From NCBI RefSeq assembly GCF_025698545.1, contig NC_068569.1, forward strand, positions 47,745,218 through 47,809,217: DNA of 64,000 bases, read 5' to 3'. Under the pieces are notes generated by a model. It searched no databases. It saw only the letters and a list, made by a program, of their open reading frames with translations, and was not told the origin of the DNA. Below, piece by piece: positions 1 through 12,500 of the stretch. Source of the DNA: Gossypium raimondii (taxonomy: Eukaryota > Streptophyta > Magnoliopsida > Malvales > Malvaceae). How positions within the stretch are numbered: the first letter of the stretch is position 1; every line of letters begins with the position of its first letter. The position numbers and the translations under genes were made by a program.

Positions 1-2525
1 TTAAGACAATAAATATGTCATGCTTAATTAGCCAACAAATTTCATTTAATTTATACACATTTAATCAAAATCATTTAAACATATTCAAACCTAATATTTA
101 TCCAATTCACGTATATATATATATTTATAACATTATTTAACCATTTAATACATATCATGTCCGAAAATATAAGTTCTTTACACTTAGACTTATAACAACC
201 TATAAGGCCGAACTTGCATAGGTGTTTAATCATCCATTAACTAAGAAATAATATTCAATTCATGAACCTATTTCTAAGCCATATAAACTTAACCAAAGCA
301 TCATCTAAATCCAATATGTCAAAAGCAATAATACTAAACTTTATCTATCAAACATATTTACTTTAGCCGAATATATATATTACCTAAACTTAACTAACCA
401 TGCGCATGATAACATAAGCATATTCTCCATGTTATCCCATAAACTAAATGCATCAAAACCAAATTCAAACAAAAAGGGATAAGCCATTTTCGTATAGCTT
501 TTAATTTCACATACACATTAGCTCCAAAATCAACATTTTAACTGTGTTATACATGTCATATACTTGAAAACAACTTAGCAAAGTACCAAAGAAAATGTCG
601 ATAGTGTGATTAGGCTTGGCTGACGATCCTCGAGCTCGTAATGACTTTAAAATCTATAAAACAAAGTAAACAAATATAAACACACAATAAGCTAATTTGG
701 AGCTTAGTAAGTCATAAGCATAAACACGTATAATAATTATGACTTGTAACATTGAATAAATAAATCTAAAATTCACATCATTCACAGTAAAGAGATATCA
801 TTTACTACTATATTATACATTGATCACATATACAAAATACATGGCCGAATATGGTCTTTCATATGGTCTTTCATAAACACATATAAACTTTTACCCTTGT
901 CATCATAAATAATACTATAAACCAAATCAAATTTGTATACAATCATGATATTTCACAGCTTATATTCACATATCTTAGATAATGTCAAGAAATCAACTCA
1001 CCTCGTTTTCATATATACAATTAACTAACACATACCTGAACAGATAGTTCAATTTCACATCTAATTTTCACTTAACATTGTCCGTTGAACCGTTCGGAAT
1101 TAAAAAGGATACGCGGATAGTCGGAAAGCTTGTACAATGCCAACGTCCTAGACGTGGTCTTACATGTAATCATAGATCGATACCACTGTCCCAGACAGGG
1201 TCTTACATGAAAACACAAGTAGATGCCAACGTCCCAAACATGGTCTTACACGAGAACACATATCGGAAATCCTATGTCATGACATAAGTATCCTAGCTAT
1301 TCCTAGGTTCGTACAGGACTTCCGGATACTAAATCTCGAACGAATTGAACTTGGAATTTAATCTCCCAATCATATATGCATTCGGCAATACCAAAAAAAA
1401 TTCATGATAAACTCATTTATAATATAGTATAAATATATATCATAATTTATCAACATTCATATGCTTATCAACTTACCTTGGATGTCGTCGACTGTTAAAT
1501 CGGCTACTCGACCACTTTTGTCTTTCCCCGATCCAAATCTGATTTCTTTAATTCTTGATCTAAACATATTCAAATTAAGCTTATTTAAACACCATTCTAT
1601 TCAATTTAGCCTAAAAACACATGAATGGGAAAATTATAATTTTGCCCCTAACATTTCACACTTTTTACAATTTAATCTTTTTTGCTCAAAACACAAAATA
1701 CACCAAATTTGACTACACTCCTTAAGGGCCGGATATTCCTGTTGTCCATACAAATCCATATTTTTCATTTATTTATCTTTTTAGTCCCTCAAAAATTTAT
1801 TTTCACAATTTAACCCTAATTACTCAATTTCACCAAAAATTCAAGAACAAAACATGTCAATCTAACAATTATATTTCATATTTCACCTACTAACATCATA
1901 AAACTCAAACATTCATCAATGTCACATTTCTAAATCATCCACAATTTACAAAATTAAGACATGGGTTTTGAAGAACACGAAGCAACGATCTCAAAAAAAT
2001 AAAAATTATGAAAAACTGAACAAAACACATACCTAAACCAAAGAACACAAGGGTCGAACCTAGCTTTCTTCTTTTCTTTCTTTTTCTTTTGAAGTTTCGG
2101 CCATAAGATGAACAATTGCATGGTTCTTTTATTTTATGTTTTATTTTATAAACATTATATTAACATTATTATTATTTTACTAAATTAACATTTACTAATT
2201 AATATATATAACATATAATATAAGGTCATTCTTGACCATTTCCAACCACTAACTTATATAGTGGGCTAATTGCATCATAGAACCTCCAAATTATAAAGAC
2301 AACAACAATTAGGCACTTTCATATTTAACCACTAAATTTTCATTTTACGCGATTAAGCCCTTTTTTCAATTTAAGCACTCAAACAATAAAATTAATTCAC
2401 AAAACTCTCACACATGTAAATTCACACATAATAAACACAGAATAAAAATATTAAAATATTTTTTGGAATCGGATGTGTGGTCCCGAAACTACTGTTTCGA
2501 TTAGGGTCAAAATCGGGCTGTTACA
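1..2525 (-). mobile_element. Long LTR (gypsy-like), partial, cut by the window edge
   Basis: Read on the minus strand, an LTR begins at 2525 with TGTAACAGCCCGATTTTGAC and runs leftward. Its start matches the solo LTR at 22777-25654, and so does the stretch around 599-680 (polyadenylation-side block with GAGCTCG and CACACTATCGAC). It holds short tandem blocks around 1130-1260 with repeated GTCCTAGAC/GTCTTACATG motifs. The leftmost ~550 bases diverge from the other copy, and the 3' end of the LTR is not visible. The bases just right of 2525 are not a polypurine tract, so this is a solo or 5' LTR rather than a 3' LTR. No coding content; the ORFs here are chance. Confidence 0.8.
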
Positions 2526-3281
2526 GAACGAGTGAAAACGAACAATGTTAGAAAATCAATGATGAACTTACACTATTATTTGCCTAACGACCGAAATAGA
2601 GACTCAATGAAATATCCACATGAACAAGCAACAAAAATTATCAAAATAAGAAAAAGGCCAAGCTCTTAAGGCTCGTTACATGCGGTTTGATTCTAAAGTA
2701 AAGGTACCCGAACTTGCAGATTCTTCGATCCTCACCCACAAAAAGAAGAAAGTAAAAGAGAAAGAACAAAGAAAGAAAGAAAAAAAAAAGGGAAACGAAA
2801 AGTATCAAAGAGTGGGTAAAAGAACCTGCTAAGGGAGAGGGAAGTAAACGGTTTTGGGATGGAGTAAGTTTAGGGATTTGATAGGGTCAAATAAAAAAAA
2901 TAAAAAAAATAACAAGGTTTAATTTAATCTAAAACCCACCTACCAGATTTTTATAAAGTTTAAGTTAAACTCAAAAACTAACAAAAGTCTAAGCAAAAAT
3001 ATTCTATAATTGCGCACCTTGAGATTCGAACACAAAATCAAAAGATAAGTTGACATTTTACCACTAAATCAACAAACTCATTCTTATTACAACCCAACAA
3101 AGAAAATAATTTAAGCCATCTGGCTCAAACTTAGCACAAAGCCAAAATTTAAGAGAAAAATCCAAAACAAAGGAATTAAGCTCAAGATCAAAAGCAAACT
3201 TTCAAAGCACTTAACCAACACACCAAATAAAATTATTCAACAAGCATACACACTTACGAACCAAAAATTTGGGGTGTTACA
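2526..3281 (-). mobile_element. LTR fragment of a second family (TGTAACACCCC)
   Basis: On the minus strand an LTR-like sequence starts at 3281 with TGTAACACCCC. It shares its first ~90 bases with the segment at about 18517-18610 on the plus strand (TAACACCCC, then a TTTGGTGTGTTGGTTAAGTG-like block). Around 3085-3005 it carries a tRNA-like A/B-box pair: a TTGATTTAGTGGTAAAA block and, about 37 bases on, GTGTTCGAATCTC. The other end is unclear because the longer LTR at 1-2525 abuts it and may be nested in it. Boundaries to the left are uncertain. Confidence 0.5.
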
Positions 3282-3284
3282 CTC

Positions 3285-3612
3285 ACAACCTTTCCTATCA
3301 ATTCCCGAGTCTCCCAAAGGATTTTCCTATTGTACAAATGACCCGACAAATCGGGGAAGCGAACCCAGGTCTTAACCATACTCGGGTAAGGTTTTGCAGG
3401 ATCGAAATTTGATGACCACGACTGAACTGTAAGGTACTATCCAAATACAATCCAAGACCCTTGAGATAACTTTCTATCGTAATCCTCTTTGCCCTGGAAT
3501 TTGATCAAATAGTAGCCATTCTCGATGTCCATCAAATGAAAGGGCATTAAGGTTGGAGTGAAATAAAATCAATATTTCGGCCAAGTAATTTGATCACGAC
3601 CGTCAAAGCCAT
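3285..3612 (-). pseudogene. LINE ORF1 (DUF4283-like) fragment
   Basis: Conceptual translation of the minus strand, with frame changes, gives VVIKLLGRN near 3612, then FHLMDIENGYYLIKFQGK, KLSQGSWIVFG, SNFDPAKPYPSMVKTWVRFP and GHLYNRKILWE, ending IGKVV near 3290. This order is typical of the DUF4283 domain found in LINE ORF1 proteins and related plant retroelement proteins. Stops and frame changes show it is dead. The TGTAACACCCC LTR abuts its C-terminal side at 3281, so that LTR probably inserted into it. Confidence 0.65.
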
Positions 3613-4329
3613 GTCTTTAACTAACAATTGATTAACCCTCTAAGAAAAATCGATTGATTGTATTCCATTAAATATTTGATAGTCTTTTATATTTGTTTAA
3701 TAATTTTTTTAAATATCCACTTTTATCAATTATAAAGTATTTATTCCAATACTCATTCTCACAATTTGATTGATTATCCAATATCTTGGACTAATATATA
3801 AAAATAATTTTACATTTGAAATATTTATACTAATTATAAAATATAAATTATTTACATATATCCATAGAATCTTGGATAATCTTATCATACAAAAAGTTTT
3901 ATACCAACAAATATATTCTAAAAGCCAATTCCTCTTAAGCCATTTGAAATAAATAGGGTTTTCATCTTTTAATTTTATTATTAATTCTCTATTTTTTATT
4001 TTTAATATTCAACATGATATAATAACCTTTTATATAGCTATATATAAACCAATTCCTCTTAAGCCATTTAAATTAAACAAACTTGCTATTAATTCTTTAG
4101 TTTTTGAATTTTAATATTCGATATAATATAATAATATTTTCAATTCAATCTAAGTCTATTAAGTTAAATAAAGCTAAAATGAAATTTTATTTTTATTATC
4201 ATATAATTATGTGTCTATATAGCTCCTAAGAGAGTCATATAAAATGGATCTTTGCTTTTTATATTTTATTTTTATAACAAATACAATACTTTTTTTTTTA
4301 CATTTACTCTTTAATTGATAAATCCTTTT

Positions 4330-4500
4330 ACCTTTCCGGCTCCGGATAAATTAGTAAAAGAAAAGCCATTTTTTTTAAAAAAAAATTGAGGGAATAGGTC
4401 AATTTCTGTGTCTTGCGTCCTATGTAGTTAGAAGCATTGAAACCCTTAAGAAAGTATCAATACCGTTTACAGTGTATTCCCAAGGTATCGATACCCTTGC
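4330..4500 (+). repeat. Left arm of a ~170-bp inverted repeat pair
   Basis: The stretch containing AAATTGAGGGAATAGGTCAA, then AGAAAGTATCAATACCG and CCCAAGGTATCGATACC, matches the reverse complement of 8405-8580 in the same order (AAATTGAGGGAATTGACTG, AGGAAAGTATCGACACC, CCAAGGTATCGAGAG). The pair brackets about 4.2 kb holding LTR material. It may be the long terminal inverted repeats of an old DNA transposon, or two inverted copies of one small repeat. Confidence 0.55.
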
Positions 4501-4701
4501 CATTGAAATGTTTACCAAATTGGCATCAGGAAGTTCTCGAACAGCTTCATCCACATTTTCTGTAGTGGCTTTGATCTGATATAAAAAGAGATATTATTTT
4601 CAACGCATCAAATGAATTGATATTCATTATACCTGAGACTTAGCACTTTGTTGTCGTGTTATCAGAGAGACGACTTCTTAGAGGCATAATATGATCACTT
4701 C

Positions 4702-4779
4702 TGTAATAGGCCAATTTAGCTCGGGCCCAAATTTCCAACAAATAAAAGCCCCAAACTAATCAACCCAAACAGAAAATAG

Positions 4780-4812
<33 letters not shown>

Positions 4813-7137
4813 ACCAAAAATAAATTACAAACCCAATTACAATAGTCCATTTATAGAAAACAAAGCCCAAATACTAAAAAAGAAAGAGGCCCAACGGCCC
4901 AAAAAAACCTAAACTAACTTCATAATAGTTAGAAACCCTAGGGTTTCTGGCTCCGCTCCTCTCACACCACCCGAGGTGCCTCGTGCCGAGGCTTGACACA
5001 CCCTTTCTGCCGCCATTTCACCAAAATAAAAAAGGGTCTGCCTCTCCTCTCCGTTGTCTCCGCCACTTGCAAGAAAAGAGAAAGAAAAAGGACCACAGAA
5101 GCAGAAATAGAAACAGCAAAGAACAATGGCTATACAGTAGCGAAACAAAGAAAGAAAAAGAAAAAGAATATGTATAAACAACTATAAAAGCAGAATCCAC
5201 CATGTAATTTTCGACACAAGAGAAATCAAAAACAGAATACAAAACTTCAAAAGGTGATTTTTATTTTATTTCATTTTTTTTACGAATCTTTCTTATAAAT
5301 AAAACATAAAATAAAAAGTAAAGGTTGAAAACATACTTGACTCTTCGCGTTTTGCCGCGGTGAGTGGCCGAGGTCGGTCATCTCCAGTGAAAGATGACTT
5401 CTTTCTGATGAAAGGGCTTTCGAAACCCAGAAAAATGAAAGGTTTTTTTAGGGATTTTAATGTTTTTGACGTTTTTGGGAAAGTTGACCCCTAATCTAGG
5501 CTTTGGGAGCCGAAAGGCCGAAAAAAGAGTGTGTTTGGCATTTTTTGGCCACTGGGAACAGCGAAGCCTGTCGCCAGCGACCGGTGGCCATTGTGAGGCT
5601 CGCCGGACCTGATGCCCAGCCTGAGAGGATTGTTGAGAGAAAATAGAGAGGGTTTTTTAGTTTTTTTTTTTGAAAATTGGGGTCTAAAGTGTTTTTTTTG
5701 AAATTTTTTTTGTATTTATAGGTTCCTTGCACGACGTCGTTTTGAGCTTAAGCTTCAGACGCCAAAATGACGTAGTTTTGAAGCGTGACCCAAAAACCGA
5801 CCCAACCCATCCTAGGATTAGCGTGTTTTCCAGCAATGGTCTATTTGCAACCCTGGTCCTTCCGCTTTTTAAACAATTTTCAATATAGTCCTATTTTTGT
5901 TTCTTTTCTTTTTAAATTTATCTCGTTTAATTTTAATTTTTTTATTTTGGTCCTTTTAAACGATGCGCAAAAGGAAGTTTGGAATATTTTCTCGTCCGGC
6001 CCTTGTTCTTTTTAGAGCATCACATTTTAGTCATTTATTTAGGAATATTTTCCTATTCAGTCCCTGTCCCTTTTAGCGTGTTACATTTTAATCCTTATTA
6101 GTCTATTTATTTTTTACAATTTATGCCCTTAATTTCTTTTAAATTTCGATTCAGTCCTTCATTTGTAATCTTTATTGAACAATTTTCTTTTAAATTTATA
6201 TACTGATTTCTTTATTATTGTTTACATTTCCTTTATTTGTACATTTTTGTCATCATTATTCTTTCTTATTTTTGTGTTTTATCCTTGTTATTGTTATTTA
6301 GATTTTTAATTATGCATCTTTATTTTTATTTTGAGTTGCCTTATTCATTTTATCATCCAAGTTGATATTATTATTGTTATCCTTAATGTCGATCAGTGTT
6401 ATTGCCATCATATTATTCATGATACGTTATTATATATTAATATCGCTACCACTATTTCATTTTTACAAATATCATTTGCAACTTCCTTCTTTTAAAAGCA
6501 TTCCATCATACTTCTATTTTATTGTATTTTTACTACAACTATGTAATGAACTGTGTTTAAATATATTTATTTGTTTTATATTATCTCCTAATAAGTTAAA
6601 TGTACATCGTTTTAAGTGTTATGTTCGTTTTTATATATGACGCATAGAAAAAGAAAATTTTTAGACCGAGGCAATGTTCATTATTTTTAGAATTAGAAGA
6701 GTTGTGTTCCTAACTTACAGAATATGACTTCTTTCTAAAACCGAAATAGTCAAATATCCATTTCAAAAATATAAAAACAAGATTGAAGTAACGATTAAAA
6801 CGACGATTATTCTGGTTTTTGAAAACTAAAGGCGTTGTGTCCTAAGTCGTGGGGCATGATCCTTTTTCTCAATTACTTTGGAATAAAGCATTTTCTATTA
6901 AAATATATTAATACAAAGGGATCACATTTTAAATTCTTTTTAAATTTTCAATTTTCGACATTAAGACATCAAGTAATCAATTAGATACCAATTTTGGGCG
7001 TAACGAGGGTGCTAATCCTTCCTCGTGCATAACCGACTCCCGAACCCATTTTTTGGATTTTTGTAGATCAAAAAACATTATTTTAGTAAATCAAACCTCT
7101 TATTAAAAAGATCAAGTTACGAGATGACCCGATCACA
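4702..7137 (+). mobile_element. Probable Tat/Ogre-like gypsy LTR
   Basis: A candidate LTR begins TGTAATAGGCCAATTTAGC at 4702 and ends near GATCACA at 7137. It is followed at 7153 by TGGCGACTT, which resembles the tRNA-Arg-type primer-binding site used by Tat/Ogre elements. The run before it (GTGCTAATCCTTCC, CATAACCGACTCCCGAACCC) is a layout I associate with that lineage. Inside are a (TAA)n tract and a pyrimidine-rich segment. No polyprotein follows, so it is at most a solo LTR with a little internal sequence. The ORFs here (for example at 4909-5242 and 6362-6640) lack domains. Boundaries are inferred and no target duplication was confirmed. Confidence 0.4.
4781..4808. repeat. (TAA)n microsatellite
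   Basis: About nine consecutive TAA units. Confidence 0.9.
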
Positions 7138-7985
7138 CCTGAAAGTAATTGGTGGCGACTTCATATTTCATTCTAAATTAAAAATTCCATTTCAAAAAGG
7201 CAAGTTGAAATATTGAAGCCCACCCTATAAAAGAACAAGGAATTTATGAAAAAGGGTCGTCAAAAGGAGTATGTGCTGCAGGATAATCTCATGAAAATGT
7301 TAAGTGTAAAGTACCTTTTGGTCTCGCATAGGTTGCAAGTGAAATAAATCCCAGAATTTCTTGCCTGAAATTCATAATTTTTTAATAATTCAGAGAAAAA
7401 AATGTTTCTGTCAGCATGCATTTTCTTTCTTTTTGTCTTTTATTTCATAATTTACCAACCACTTTTTGTGTAGCTGATAAACTGAACTGTGATTTCCCTC
7501 TGTTCAGTAATTTCTTCTCTTATTTTCGACATAGTTTCTTGATCTAGAAGAAACCTGTCCAAAAAACCAAAAAAGTTATGATCATCTGGAAAACCTTATA
7601 GAAAGTTGATTGAAGTAGTTAGATATTGAAACCATAAATAGAAGCAGCAGATGCCTTTTTAACAGTGTTAGAATGTAATAGATATCATGATGGTCAATTG
7701 TGATGAATATTGATAGCTAAAATAACCCAAACTGCAGAATAGCAGCCATAACTTTGAAACATGAAATAGTATAATTTACATACCTACAGTTCCGTCCCAA
7801 GATTTCCTTCCTTGTATATTCAGTCAATTCAAGAAAGCTATCAGATGCAAATATCTTGGGTTTCCATGATGGTTATCCCATACCTTTTTAAAATTTTAGT
7901 TCCCTCAATCGATACCTTCGAGTTAACTTCGATAGTAATTGGTTTCCATGATGGTTGTCCGATGAAAATTGACGGCAAGGGTTTT

Positions 7986-8408
7986 ATGAAAGTATGACTC
8001 CTATTTTCAGTCAAATTTGAGAAATAATCTTTTAGTTAAACTCCGTTTATTTGTTTCAGTCAAACACTGATTAGTTTAGATTATTTTATTATTATTGACA
8101 TATGAATTTAGTCTATAAATAGGCTCTTTTACAACCTTAGTAAAAACACCCATTAGATTAGAACTCATAACACATTCAGAGAATTTTGTGTTTACGTTTT
8201 GAGTGTTTTTTGTTTTTCGGGTTTTTGGGGTTTAGTTTTATCTCCATCTTTTGTACTCTTCATTCTTTTGCCATTATAGTAAAATTATCTTTGTCCGTGG
8301 TTTTTTTTATCTTCTTTAAAGGGGTTTTTACACGTTAAATTTGTATGTTCATTCAATTTCTTCTGCTATTTTTACTTGTTCGTTGCTTAATCGGGTCGAT
8401 CCCTAACA
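7986..8408 (+). mobile_element. Copia-like solo LTR
   Basis: The segment has a TATAAATAG box at 8114-8122, a U-rich leader, and a 3' end CTTAATCGGGTCGATCCCTA followed by ACA, with CA at 8407-8408. This resembles the end of copia LTRs in dicots. The sequence after it (CTCGATACC) is not a primer-binding site, so the element is a solo LTR or a truncated copy. The 5' boundary was not resolved; 7986 is a guess. Confidence 0.45.
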
Positions 8409-8580
8409 CTCTCGATACCTTGGAATACATGATAAAAGGTGTCGATACTTTCCTACAAAATTAATTCTCCAAAATTGACCTATAACGATAAATATTACAG
8501 AAATCAGTCAATTCCCTCAATTTCTTTTATAAAGTGGTTTTTTTTTTTCTGTGGCTAATTTAGCCTTCCAGCTCCATCTC
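8405..8580 (-). repeat. Right arm of the inverted repeat pair
   Basis: Reverse complement partner of 4330-4500. The shared order is CCTTCCAGCTCC, TAATTTAGC, a T-run, CAATTCCCTCAATTTC, then CGATACCTTGG. It overlaps the end of the copia-like LTR by a few bases. Confidence 0.55.
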
Positions 8581-9541
8581 CAATTTTCACATCGTCTGTA
8601 TATATCTTTAACGTTATCTATAATTTTAAACTCTCCTCTATAATCAGATTTTTTTAAGGGATATAATACTATATAATTTACGTTTTATAAATATATGTTT
8701 AAAAAACATATTTTATTCTCAAAAAAAGAAAAAAAAACAATTCAGCAGAAATGACAGCCGAGGAGTGAGGTCTAGGCAGAGGCTCTGTGTTCAATGTCTT
8801 ATTTCAACTGTTTTTGAACCTTTGGTATTCCTCTTTCAGCTGAGGTCTGAAGCAGCAGCCTCCACCCTTTTCTTTCAACGGGATAATTTTCGATGGTTGT
8901 TCTTCAGCTGCCTCTTGGCTCTTCTTCAACGGTATGTACACTCGGTTTGTTTCTCTTCTTCAAGTTTGTAGTATAAGTTGATGGTGGCTACAGTTTGGCT
9001 TCTTAAGCTTCTTAAGTTCATGTCGAGTCTATATTCTGCTTAAGAAAACAGAAACATGTTGAGGTACTGTTTCAAGAGAGATTATAACTTGGATACAGTT
9101 AAGGTTCAGATGTGCAGAGAGATCGTAAGATAAAACTTGGGTTATGCTAAATATGATCTGAGTTTTGGTAGCCCTTTCGAGCTTGGGATTCTTGCCAGGG
9201 AAAAACCAATTAAAATAGATTTCAGCAACATTACAAAGGCATCCAACAAGACAGCAAAGTGGCCATTATGCGGTTGAAATGGCTAGAGCTTATATTAAAT
9301 CAAATAAAATTTGCATGATTTCAACAATATACAGAGAATTAGCTGTATATTTAATCAAATAAGCTAAAGCTGATCTGTTGAATATGTTTACTTTTCCTTC
9401 AATGCCTGCAACAATCAATAAAAAAATTGCTATTATTCTCTTGTTCCTAGGGAAAGTTAGATTTATGAAACTGAAAAGCTCTTAAATATTTGAAATGGTT
9501 TCTTGTACCTGTCCCATGACTGATGAAACCAATCAGATCTT
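8581..9541. other. Spacer downstream of the resistance pseudogene
   Basis: No gene recognised. An open frame at 8765-8971 (plus) has no domain I recognise; it ends near a possible donor (ACGGTATGTAC, about 8930), so it could be an old 5' exon, but nothing supports that further. Confidence 0.4.
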
Positions 9542-12500
9542 TCAATCTGATTCCCTGGGGATGACACTTTTAAAATCAATTTGAGCGCGGGGTATGTGGG
9601 AAATCTTAGACCACTCTCGTCCTTTATCGCTTGAGCACTCTTCTTTCAGCAACGGGCAAAATAAAATATACAAATAACCAAGCGAGAGAACCATGTCCTT
9701 TTCCGGAATATATGTTAGCTTGGGACAACTATAGATGAACAAATTTCGAAGAGTGCTGAGGCCTTGAAAGCCCTCGGAGAATATGAATTCCAGGTTCTTG
9801 AAATTTGAAAGGCGGATAGAGGTGAGAGAAGGAGGCAGCATCATTCCAATCCCTTCTTCTGGGAACGATACCACGTTTGAGCATCCTTCACCTCTGATGG
9901 TCAATTCTTGAAGAGAGGTGAGTCTATGTAATCCCCATTCCACAAGCGACCTATAAATTTTGGTTGCATAATTTTCGAAGGGAGGTGATGCTGACCATGC
10001 ACTTTGGAAGGGCTCCAAAATTTCCACAACCATCAACTGAGAAAGCTCTGAGGTTGGTGGTAACTGTAAGCAACTCACATTCTTCAATAGAAACCAATTT
10101 GAACACTCCCTCAATCAAATCTCTTGGAGATGGATGAGCTTGTCTAGGCCTCGTGGTAGAGATTTAATTCTAGAACATTCAATTAGAATAGATTCAAGAC
10201 AAGCGGTTTCGTCAAACTCTTGGGCTATGCATTCCAACTCTGGACATCTATCAATTTGCAGAGGCGTTGTGGGTAACTTGGTGTTTGAAAATAGGCAACT
10301 CAGCTTTGAGCAGTCACAAGTTCGGAGAAGTTGAAGCTGATTGCAAATATTTTTGTGCCCCTTCGATGACAAAGACATTAGAGATCGACAGTGATAGATA
10401 TTCAAGTCCTCGAAAACACAGAGGGTACTATTCATACTCTTATTGTCTTCTTTTTCATCAACCAATTACTCCAAATTCTCACAGCCTGAAATGTGCAGCT
10501 TTTTTAAATTAGGAGGTAAGTTATTCTCTGCAGAAGAAACCAAGCCTGGACAACCGGAAATGCTCATCACTGTAAGGAATGTGAGCTTATGTAGGGCTTT
10601 TGGCAGTCTATTGAGCCTTTCACAGCCACATATCCACAGAGATTCAACAAGTGAAACCTTGTCAGGTTGCAATTCGGCTTCCTCAGTTTCCAAAGAGTGC
10701 AGTTGAGGACAGAACGAAACATCAATGGAACGATGTCCAACTAAACTTAACCCATGTAGCGATAAAGATTCCAACTCCTTCCAACCCCCAATTTCAAAAT
10801 ATCCTAAATTTCCAAACCTTAACATTATCCTATCTGCTGGAATATTAAACTTTTAAATGTTAGAAAGAGAGTTTGCAAAGAGGAAACCTCCTTTGCAGGA
10901 GAAGAGCAAACATCCACCAGTTCTGCACACCCTTCTATCCTTAATCCACACGGTGATGGGAAACTTGATATTGAAACTACCAAACTCGTATATGTACGGA
11001 TTTTAAGTTTCTGCAATGAGGAAACATGGGTAGGCAACCTTCCCAACAATTTAGGACAATTTACGATTGAAAGTTCACGGAGGATGGGGAATTTCAAAAC
11101 CTTCTCGTCTCCTTCACAAGCGTCCCACTCCTTCTAGTTTGGAAGACTCTCAAAGGACAGAATCTCTAATGATGCAAATGGGTTCAATTCATTTTCTCCA
11201 AAGAACTCAACACCAATCTTTTGTACCTCATGGAAACCAATAATTGAAAGGTCTTTTAACAATGGCAACCTTCCAACTGATGGTAGTGATTTGCAATTTT
11301 TACAACTACGAAGCTTCGAAAACAACAAATTCTTGAAAGAAGAATCACCTATCCAAGACGCGAATTTTGCACCACCGTAATTCTCAATAATGTGTTGCTC
11401 AAGCTTTTTCTGAGGACAAAGAAAGTCCAACACCTGCTTTTCAACTTCTTCCTTCCTTGTATAGTTTTCTAAGTTTGTGCTCCAATGTAGTTCTAACCCG
11501 TCAATCCCTGGCTTCTCATTTAACCTTACTTCCCTCGCATCTCGACCATTAACATTCTCCAACCCAGAAAGACGAAAATTACCTCCAAGGTTTGACAAAC
11601 TTTTCAATTCTCTAATAAGATGTCCATCACCTTTCCCTATAACAAAATTAGATAACGTTTGAAGCTTGGTTAGCTGATCAAATCCGGAGGGCATCCTTTC
11701 TATTGAATCCGCACCTCTAAGATCGAGAAAATGCAAACTAATAAGGTTTCCGATCTTCTAGGGTAAATTTTTGAGCTTTGAACAATTTCTTAATATTAGA
11801 ATCTCCAAATGATAAAGACTACACAAAGAATCAGGTAAACAATAGATTTTGGTGCTAGAAGTATTTAAGTAGCGTTTTAAAAAAGGTCAGGCAAATCATA
11901 GATCTCATAGCCACACGAAGAAAGAACCCTTAAGTAGCTAAGTCTTGGCAACAAATAATCCAAGACAACATTAGATAAATAGAATACCACACATCTTGGA
12001 ACCATTAGGGGTAAAGGTAAGAAAGGACGTAAAGAAGTCATTTGATAAAATGCTTCAGACTTCTTCACAATGTGATACGGATCATCGCTAACATATGCCG
12101 CATGATGAGAGCGATGCGAAAACTTTTGTTGCTTCTCACCCTCCAGTCTGCAACACATTTCTCCTGCAACTAATTGAGCTAAATCATTCATAAGATCATG
12201 CATCACGAAACGGGATTTATCTTTACTAGATATTTGGAAGAATGACCTTGACACTAGGTCTTGAAAATATTGGTTTCCAAGACCTTTGGCTTGACTTTTA
12301 GCTTTTGGTTGCAGGAAACCTTCTGCCCTCCATAACAAGATTATCCCTTCTTTTTCGAATTCATAACCTCTAGGAAATATGGAGCAGTATGCAAAGCATC
12401 GTTTCAGATGCGGAGGAAGATAATGATAACTTAATCGCAAAGGAGGAATTATGCCACATGGATCTTCTGGTAGGTTCCATATCTCGCTCTCATATATTTT

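Noticed and set aside
1078-1712. Two plus-strand ORFs of 69 and 83 residues
   Set aside because: Antisense to a long LTR and made of its short tandem blocks; no domain.
4909-5242. Overlapping ORFs on both strands in a Ser/Phe-rich stretch
   Set aside because: Frames on both strands arise from a purine/pyrimidine-rich LTR segment; no family similarity.
6362-6640. 92-residue hydrophobic ORF
   Set aside because: Composition bias from a T-rich LTR; no start context or neighbouring exon.
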